The notes under the pieces are model-generated. The model ran no database searches. It was not told the origin of the DNA and saw only the letters and a program-made list of their open reading frames with translations. A program made the position numbers and the translations under genes. From Diphasiastrum complanatum (Eukaryota; Streptophyta; Lycopodiopsida; Lycopodiales; Lycopodiaceae), in the NCBI GenBank assembly GCA_029204225.1, contig CM055100.1:59022975-59086974 (forward strand): a DNA stretch of 64,000 bases, given 5' to 3'. Below, one piece after another: positions 33,901-43,989 of this stretch; positions within the stretch are counted from its first letter, which is position 1, and every line of letters begins with the position of its first letter.

Positions 33901-36900
33901 ACTAACTATTCTCCTTGGCTGTCCACGAGTTTCTACAAGAGGGTTTCTAGCCATCTCTCTCTTTCTTTTGAGAATGCTTTGTGTGATTGAATAGTTAAGA
34001 TCCTGGATCCTTTGGCTTCTATTTCCTACATGGTATCAGAGCCTTTAGGTGATCAGATTGCTTGCAGGAGGGCACCCAATAGGAAGCTATCTTCTCCCCC
34101 TTTTGGTAGCAGAAAATCATCAAGCTGCTGATTTTTGCAAGAGAAGAATTTGTTCATCTTCTTATAACTTTTTTGCAGGAAATTGCAAGGCTTCTTCACC
34201 TATTTGAGAGCTAGCCGTAGGGCGCCCATGCTCAAACCAATTGCATGTGATCTTGACTCAATTACATGCTGAAAATTTCAGATTTACTTCTTACATGAAG
34301 ATACATGTGTTTTACACACATTTCTTGCTGAAATTTCCCTGTTGGTGAGCTTGGAGTAGGGCGCTGTCACATGTACTTTGAATCCCTTTGCCCAATGTAA
34401 ATGGTAAATTGTAATTATTGAATTGTAAATGGCTAAGTCACCGGCCTGTGGAGACAATTGTAAATTACAATGTAAATATCTGTTATAGTGACTAAATCCG
34501 AGATGGCCAAGGGGGTACTGGGTCTCATGAGAGTCTGCTGGACTGACCTCCTAAAAAGTAGGAAGGGTTGACCGGTCAACATGACACGTGTCATATGCTC
34601 ACTGGGACACTTGGTCCAGTGCATGAGTGACACTTGTCAGACGGTCAATGGACGGGTCAACAGGACATGTGTTATATGCTCATTGGGACACTTGGCCCAA
34701 TGCATGAGTGACACGTGTCAAACTGTCCACCTACTAGCTTGCCTATGTGTCAAGGTACTACCAAGTGGCAAGTGTCGACTGTGCATGGAGTTTGCCATGT
34801 GTCAACGTTAGGATGTGTCAGGGTTAAGGGGTGCTTGAGGGGAAATAGGGTGAGCCTTGTCAGGCATTCCTCATTATGATTATGATCATGGTATTCCTAT
34901 GCAGCTATGGTTGGGAGGAGACTTGCAGCAGAGCTCTCATGTTTGCTTGTTGATCTATGTACATTTGCGGTCTATTGTGGAAACTGCGAGGAGTATACTC
35001 AAGAGTAAAAATCTTCCTAATATGTTTTGGGATGAAGCAATTAAGATGGCGTTTTATCTTTTGAATCGAAGTCCTACAAAGGTTGTAGAAAATCAAACTC
35101 AAAAGGAAGCTTACACGGGACAAAAACTAGACGTTAGCCATTTAAAAGTGCTTGGAAGTATTGCTTATGCTCACATACCTAAGGATTCAAGGAGAAAATT
35201 GGATTCTAAGGCGACCAAGTGTTTATTCATTGGATATGCCAGTCAAGAGAAGGGATACAGGTTGTATGACTTGGAGGGTAATAAAGTCATCATAAGCAGG
35301 AATGTAATCTTTGATGAGGATGGAACTCATTAAGATAGGAAGCAAAGCAGAGGAATTCCTATCTTGTGCGACGAGTCATTACAGGAGCTTGAATCAACAC
35401 ATGTATCGCGTACACCAATCCAAGTACCTAGAGTGACCATGGTTGACAAAGGAAAAAGGAAGGAGAGATCAAGTATATGGGATACGAGAGTCCAGTACAC
35501 AAGGGACTAGGAGATCGGCTAGGCTTGAAAAGCATCATGAAGATCAAGATTGACAAGTGGATCATCATGAGGATAGGGATGTACACTTTGCATATATGGC
35601 CACAATATTGGAAACCAAGAATCCGTCGACTTTCAGGGAGGCTGAAAAAGAGGACATTTGGAGGAAAGCTATGGATGAGGAGTATGACTCAGTCATGAAG
35701 AACAAGACTTGGAGCATTGTTTAGTTACCTAGAGGTAAAAAAGGCTATTGGATGCAAATGGGTCTATAGAACTAACCACAAATCTGATGGTTCTATAGAT
35801 AAACATAAGGCAAGATTGGTGGCAAAAGGTTATGCTCAACAGGAAGGGATTGAATATGAAGAAACTTTTGCACCAGTTGCTAAGTCAACTACTATGAGGA
35901 CAATTTTATCATTGGCAGCTCAATTTGGATGGGATATTCAACCAATAGATGTGAAGAGTGCATTCCTAAATGGATTTCTAGAGGAGGAAGTCTACATGGA
36001 GCAGCCAGAGGGATACATAGTAGCAGGACATGAAGACAAGGTTTGCAAGTTGGACAAGGCACTATATGGACTTAAGCAGGCACCCAAGGTGTGGTACACG
36101 AGGATTGACACTACTTTGAGGAGCTTGGTTTTCAAAGGAGTAGTTCGGAGCCTACCCTTTATGTTTTGATTAGGAATGGTCATATTGTGATTGTATTACA
36201 GGATCAGATCATGGTGTGATTCAGGGTATTAAAATTTAAAAAGATATCTCATCAGAGTTCGACATGAAAGATCTTGGTTCACTACAATACTTTCTTGGGA
36301 TTGAGGTATGGAGAGTAGCACAAGAACTATTTATTTCTCAATCTAAGCATGCTCATGAACTTCTTGAAAAGTACAATATGTCATAGTGCAAGCCTACTTT
36401 TACGCCATATGATAGTGGATGTAAGCTTACTAAAGCTAAGGAGGATCAGGATGTAGAAGAGACGTTATATAGAGAGCTTGTTGGAAGCTTAATCTATATA
36501 ACTACTACGAGACCAAATATGGCTTATGTTGTTAGTATGGTTAGTCAGTTTATGGCTAAAAGCCTAAGCAGATTCATTTGAGAGCTGTTAAGCGAGTACT
36601 CAGATATATTCAGGGTAAATTGAGATTGGGTATTCTCTATGGGAGACAGCATGATTTGAAGTTACAGGGATATGTGGATGTTTGATTAGGCCATAGATGC
36701 GAAAGACCAAAGATCTACTATAGGTTATGTTTTTAGTCTTGGTTATGGTGCTATTTCTTGGAGTTCAAAGAAGCAACATGCTATTGCATTATCATCTACA
36801 GAGGCAGAATACCGGGCTACTACAAGTGCATTATCATCTACAGAGGCAGAATACCGGGCTACTACAAGTGCGGCAAGTGAAGCAACATGCTTATGAAGGA

Positions 36901-39900
36901 TTCTACATGGTCTACATGTGGTACAAGATACACCTACGGTACTTCAGTGCGATGATCAAAGTTGTATCAAATTGGTGAAGAATCCAATTTTTCACAGCAG
37001 GACAAAGCATACTGAAGTACAACAACACTTCATCAGAGAGAAGATTTAGAGTGGTGAAGTGGAGCTTATCTATTGCCCTACAGAAGAGCAAGTTGCCGAT
37101 ATCTTTACCAAAGGACTGGCAAAAAAAAGTTCAAAAGTTTAGAGAACTTCTAGGAGTTATAGATAACAAAGTAAACATTAAGGGGGAGTGTTAGGAATTA
37201 ATGTTTATTTGATACCCCTTATTGTTTATTGTGAGTCTGGCCATGCTTAAGTGCTATTATAGGGGGGCATTACTATTTTTAGTAAGTTGGCTTTTAGTCA
37301 TGCATGGAGGTGGGCACACTAATACTAGAATAGGACTTGGTTTTACCACTTAGAAACACATCTTGGCATAGTTGCATCGAACCACGGTTCGAACCATCGA
37401 ACCATTCAGAACCGGCTTGAACTGTTTTTGCCCCAAACCAGGAAAAAGAAAAAAAACAAACAAACAAACGGTTCGATCTGTTTGCCAATTCGAATTGGGA
37501 CGAACTGTGATGAATTAGCCAATTTGAATCAGCTTGCAACACTGCATCTTGGGATTTTACCCAAAATGGGTAATAATAATTACATTTAGCTTTTTGTCTT
37601 TAGCTATTTGCTTTATGCTTTTAGCTTTTCACATAGATTAGAGAAAGATATATGTAGGCTAGCACCCCAGTGTTTTAGAGCTTTGCTTAATTCTTCTATA
37701 ATCTGAATTCTCTTTAATCTCTAAACTAATCTTGATTTGTGAGTGCTAGTAGGAGTAGTTAACTCCATCTAGAATTTGTAGCACAAATTCTGACAAGAAG
37801 AAGGTGGATGGTGGGCGTTTGTGCACAGCCAAGATGTAAGCTAGCTTGGGTGGGAGATGGCTGATGGCTCTAAGGATCCTACGGCGGGGTGGATAGTGTG
37901 AGGTTCAGTTCCATAAGGTAGCTGGCACCTGGCGGTTTCTGGTTCGAGGGTGTAACAGGACCCCAACTCCTTATTTTTGGGAGCTGTTGGATACATGATC
38001 AACATATTGGACCTAGCCATCCTTGTATATCACTCATGAACCGACCCAACATCTTAGCCTCCTGAAAGGCTTTACGCCTTTCTTCTACTTGATATAGGTA
38101 AGGTCATCATCCATATAGAAATGAGTGCCATGTAGGTTGGATCGGCATCATAAGGCTGCCCTATGAGTCTCCACCAATGAATTAGTAGGGTGGCATTATC
38201 TCGTGTGGTTCTACAAGCTATATTCAAACCTTCAATATTATGAGCTAGTGTAGTCTCTTCAAATGCATTTTGGCTATTCGTAATGCCACGTACACTAATG
38301 TAAAAAGATTTATGTGCTCGAGACTTTTCTTCAAAAAGATTAGCTGAAATAACGGATGAAATGAGAGAGAGAGAGAGAGAGAGAGAGTGTGTGAAAGGGG
38401 GAGGGAGCTCAAACCATGAGGGTTTTTTTGAGAGTTTTTGTAGGTTTGCTAATTTACTACCAACTAGCCATGTACATTGTAATATGTATGGTGTGACATT
38501 AACGTTTTGAGTGACGAGAAACAATGATCAATCTTTCTACTCATGTATGGAAGTTGGTAGCTACTAGCTAATGTGGCTGATCATATCAAATAGATCATAG
38601 CTAAAACTACAAGCAACAGATGGATCAAGAACCCCAAACCACAGATGATGGGTATTGTTAGGTAACAAGACTCAGGCGTTGGTATCGATTAATCACGAAT
38701 TGTAGTCTATATGTTACCCATTAACACTAAGAAAGCACTTGTTTTGACATAATTGAAGGGTAGAAATTAAGGAGGAGGGGGGGGGAACCCTAAAACGATT
38801 CGCCAGTTCGAACTTGGAGAAGCCGATTCTTTTCCGATTCAAACACAGTTCAAAAAGGTGATTCGAAAGGTACCATAAACCTTTGGTCTATAAGACCAAG
38901 TTCCATGTTAGAAGTGCCTTTCTCAATGGGCATCTTCACGAAGAGGTTTATATGGAGCAATCATAGGGGTTTAAGATAACAGACAAAGAGCATCTGGTTT
39001 GTAGGCACCAAGGGCTTAGTATAGCCGAATTGATGAGTACTTTGCAAAGCAAAGGTTTGAGAAGAGTAAGTGTAACTACAATTTTTATGTCATCAAGGAA
39101 GGTGAAAACTTTGTTGTTGTTGTACTCTATGTGGATGACTTACTCATCAAAAGAAGCAATAAGAAACTTATTGCTTGTGTTAAAGAAAATCTTTCTTGTG
39201 AGCTGGAGATGAAAGATTTGGGTTTGCTACACTGTGGAGTTGATGTTTGGAAAGAAAAGCATTGTCTTTTTATCTCTTAGGCAAAGTATGCACAGAAAAT
39301 ATTGAAGAAATTTCTTATGCAAGAAAGCAAGCCAATTAGCACACCAATGGATGCAAGTTGGGATTGCGAGTCAATTCATGAGCCTCTCACACAACTAATT
39401 CAGCTAAGATCCATCAGCTCGAAAATCAAGTGGAGCAGCATCATACGGTTGTCCAAAATTGGGCAAGTGTACTTAAAGGTTCTAATACTGCTGCTCCACC
39501 TTCTCCTTCATTTATCTCTGCTACGTTCACCGAGAGCCGTCTGCGAGAGCGGAAATGTAATAGATCCACACCACAGTAGGGCAAACACTAACTGATCCAC
39601 CCAACCTTGCCTACTCCCTGATATAGAGTAAGCCCCTCCTAGCCCAGTGTGAGGATTGGTAGCATGCGGCTGCCAAGTGTCGGCCACGTGTCACTGACGT
39701 GGCCGACTGCACGTCGGGACCCAACTGGGGGCCATGTCTTGCTGACAAGGTCCCTAGACTGTCTTAGGCTCGCCATGGCTATGGACCGTGTTGGGGCCCA
39801 CTACTCACATTGTCTTGCCCTGTTGATCAATGTACGCTGGACACGACCCTGACTGTGGTATCTGACCTATCTGTGTTCTCTAGGGTTCGGCACTGGTCAC

Positions 39901-42900
39901 GAGCTCGTAACACTCCCTCCCCCTTAAGAACCGTCTTGGTCCTCTAAGACGTAAAGTCTGGAAAAATCTTGCGAAGGACGTTGCCTATTTCCCAAGTGGC
40001 ATTCTCAACAGGTTGATCATTCCACTTAACCAGATATTCTCGGTATAGAGTATGACGAGTCTGCGTCTCTTTACTATCAAGAATCTCCTCTAGTTTATGT
40101 GGAGGTTGCTGAGGATCCAATGGGAGAACTAGAACACTGTCCCCTCCCAGATTTTCTGATCTGGTTAAGGCTTTTCGTAACTGACTTACATGAAAGACTG
40201 TTTCAAGCTTGTCGATGCCTCTCTTCGGGGGTTGATCAAGTCCCTGAGGAGTGGTCATTTTCAGAACTAAAAGAGAGGTACCTTAACTTATGAAAAAAAA
40301 GTCAGAAAGACTAATTTACAACTGTACAAGGGAAGGAAAGAAAACTTAGCTCTTTCTGAGAACTGTACTTCCACAGAGACAAACAAGAAAAGCCCTCTCA
40401 GCTCTTCCTCAACTGCTTTCAGACCTGTGGCTCTGAGAAATCTGAATAGGAGGCGGAAAAAATGCAAAAGATCTGAAATTTTTTTGCTCTCCCCCCCTCG
40501 CTGATGTGACAGCTTCTGTGTTGGTTCTGAAAAACCCGATTTGAAGCCCAAATCCACTTGCAAATTTTAAAATTTTTGTAGCAGCCTGCTCGCTGATCTG
40601 TAGCAAGAGAAATTGATGCTCAAAAACCCGAAAAATCTCTGAAAAGAAGGGCAAAACTTCACCCTCCCTCTTCTCTGTCCAACGTTGGCCCTGTTGGGAA
40701 ATCTCAGCTTAAAATCCGCTCAAATCTACTGAAATTCCACTTTGAAAACAGAAGTAGGTCCCTGTATGTACAGCGATGGATGTACTCGCTATATCCTACT
40801 CTATTTCGGCTAGGAAATCTGTAGAGAACCCTCTGAACTTAGTGATGAACAGCTGCCTTTCCAGCGATTTACCTACAGAAGGAATTCTACTTCCTACAAC
40901 TGTAAATTCTCAGTGAATTTCAAGAGTTTGAAGGCTGCACCTACAGCGATTCTCCTCCTCTATTCCTCTCTGAGAATCTGAGAGAATTTTCCTATCCTCT
41001 GATAGCTTTCTCTACTGCTGCTACTAAGCTCCCAAAGATGGAGATGGCTCTGATACCAGTGTAATAGATCCTAACACCACAGTAGGGCAAACACTAACTG
41101 ATCCACCCAACCTTGCCTACTCCCTAATATATAGAGTAAGCCGTTCCTAGCCCAGTGTGAGGACTGGTAGCATGCGGCTGCCAAGTGTCGGCCACGTGTC
41201 ACTAACGTGGCCGACTGCACATCGGGACTCAATTGGGGCCCTGTCCTGCTGACAGGGTCCCTAGACTGTGTTAGGCCCACCATGGGTATGGACCGTGCTG
41301 GGGCACACTACTCACACTGTCTTGCCCTGTTGGTCGTGTACGCTGGACACGACTCTGACTGTGGTATCTGACCTATCTGTGTTCTCTAGGGTTCGGCACT
41401 GGTCACGAGCTCGTAACAAGAAAGCACTTAATGTTCGGGTGAGAGGCGTTACGAACTCCCAGGATGCTGTTGGCGAAGCTAAGAAGTTTTTGAAAGAGAC
41501 TCTTCAACACCATAACAAAGGTATGGATACTATAAGAAGGATCCAAATATTCTTGTCATACGCTTCACTTCATTCAAAGTCCACGAACGTAAAAAGGCAA
41601 GACATAAAGCTTCAACAAATGGAAAACAGTTGATCTACAGAGATGGTATTATTCGATTTGTAGATTTTAAACCTATTGCTATTAATGAGAGTTTGATTGA
41701 GATATCTGAGACTGTTCAGATTAGAGTTAGAGTTAGAGAATTGAAGAGATGTCCAATTGAACCTATAAATGGTCTACGTACCATATAATCCTAGCCATTA
41801 TTGTCTTCTTAGTTAGATCTTTTTTCAGTTTTGTTCGTTGACGACATGAATCCGTCTAGCTTCCATTTTTTTTTTATTATTGTTCAGTCTTATATGCCTT
41901 ATGGCATGGAAAAGACATTAATAAAACTTCTCTCTCTCTCTAGCAATTCATTCTCTCTTCTAAGTTTTGGTGTTGTGAGGTGCTTAATTTGATGTTTTCC
42001 ATAGCTAAGATATTCAAGCTTTCATAGTTGAGCTAGTATTGCAGTTAAGATACTCCATAGCTAGGTGTTGCAAATTATCAGAAGGAACAACATCAAGATA
42101 CATGCAACAAAATGAAATCATATTTAATATGAAGGCATAAACCTGAAAAGGGTGTCGATGCGTGCCTCCTAGGCAAAGTGTTAACTTGAGCTATGGCACG
42201 TAGATCCAACCAATGATGGTTCCCGTCTTGGGTAATGAACATGTCCAAATTAGAAGCAAGGTCCTTCTAAAATTATTTGTGGCACACCACACATATAGCA
42301 TTACAAGAGGCATCACTATTTGTAAGCATCTATAAGAGAGAGTGAATCATCATCTTTATAAAAAAATGCCTTGCATTTATCTCAACTAAAGAGCTTTCAG
42401 GATTTAACGCAAAGAGTTACACCAAGATTGGATGCCAATAGTGTATGGACATCTTCATCATCAGCATAAGGAACCTGGATTCCTAAGACGACCAAGCCAA
42501 TCTCTCGCAAATTGGATTTTGGAACTGGAACAAATTCGCTCTTCATCTATAGTTAGTAGTCTTAGGGAGTTCATACAAAGTGAGGACATCGTCTTCTATA
42601 TGGAAGACAAGAGAGCACAAACAAGACGACTTTCCCAGTCTATTGAATATTTGAATAAACTCAATATTTTTTAATGTGATCATATCAATTTAAGGGAGAG
42701 AATCATTATTTCTATGAGTATATGCAAAATCAACACATGTGATTCATAAGGAATGAGCATGCCACATGCTAATCTAGATACACCTCATGAATACTTAAGA
42801 ATGTGGGGAAAATCACCATATTGTGATTTGGTGTTTCCCAAAGACGTCATTTGTGGTGGGCTCGCGAACTTCATTGCTTATAGATTTATTGAAGATCGCT

Positions 42901-43952
42901 CTTATCTCGAAAAAATCTATAGATCACTCACTATAGTAGTGGCAACCATTTTATTAAAAAAAATTGAACTAACTTATGATTACATGATTTGATAGTAGAG
43001 TGTTACAATCGCCAAGGATCCTATGCACTCACAAATGATCTAGAACCGAATCATATTTAGAGGACAATGGTTAATACGATCACCAAGATTCCCCGTAAGA
43101 TCATAGAAAATGATGACCAAGGCCTATACCTCCACGAGTTTCATTGTAACATTTTGGGTTCTGGATGAGGTTCACACCATGCACACATCAAACACCTAAG
43201 TACCTCTAACTAGGATCACGTCACTTTTCAAGTCGATGAACCATGATCAGGCTTCAATGGAGATGAAGAATATGATATATGTGGTTTGTTTTGCCTTTTA
43301 TATGTCCAAGGCATATTCGATTCACTACTCGGCTATATATAGTTAGCAATGGTTTTCTTTGGTTACAAAAATGCAGTGTCCTCCCAAATTTATTCATTAC
43401 TTTATGAAACTTGCTTAATTGGGAATTTGGGACCTTCTAGTAGCTCGCAGGTTCTAGATAAGGCCAAGTGATATTAGCCCTAGCCCTATTAGTACTTTTT
43501 TTAATGATTCCCCTAAGAATTTCCATACTAGCGTAAATGGGGTTAATCAAAGATGTACAATTGATTGATTCAATTGATATGAGTCCGTAGTAGATAGTTT
43601 AACTGCAATTCTTTGTGGGAGTTCTATATAGCAACACGCCATGTCCCTCCAAAGACATCATCATATGTAGCAACAACCATAGCCTTATCACATCATATTT
43701 TGTTTGTCTACATGGCCAAGTGTATGAGACAAAAGACAATCAAGAGACTGACCTTTTATGTACAAAGCCTTATTCCAATAGATTTTTATTAGTTGTAGGT
43801 TTTGCACTACAAAATTTTTTCATGACTTAGAAAGTTATTTATCCTATCAATAATTCAGCTTTAGGTACAAGATATGTTTAAACTCCTACAATTTTTATGC
43901 ATAGTGGAAATGTACTCATCAATCTTATTTACCTTTGGGAACTCTAAAAACA

Positions 43953-43989
<37 letters not shown>

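Larger units (their letters stand above)
39556..41418 (-). mobile_element. Non-autonomous Ty3/gypsy (chromovirus-like) derivative
   Basis: LTRs 39556-39912 (357 bp) and 41060-41418 (359 bp), TGTAATAG...CGTAACA, clearly more diverged than those of element 1. On the minus strand the primer site TGGTATCAGAGCC (41058-41046) lies one base inside the 5' LTR, and the purine tract AAGGGGGAGGGAG (39925-39913) abuts the 3' LTR. Flanks GGAAA (39551-39555) and AGAAA (41419-41423) fit a 5-bp duplication with one mismatch. The 1.1-kb interior keeps only a leader and the end of pol. It sits inside a LINE-like ORF1. Confidence 0.9.

Noticed and set aside
33560-37793. One copia element bounded by the LTRs at 33560 and 37191
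   Set aside because: The two LTRs are not similar, and integrase starts abruptly, so they are treated as separate copies.
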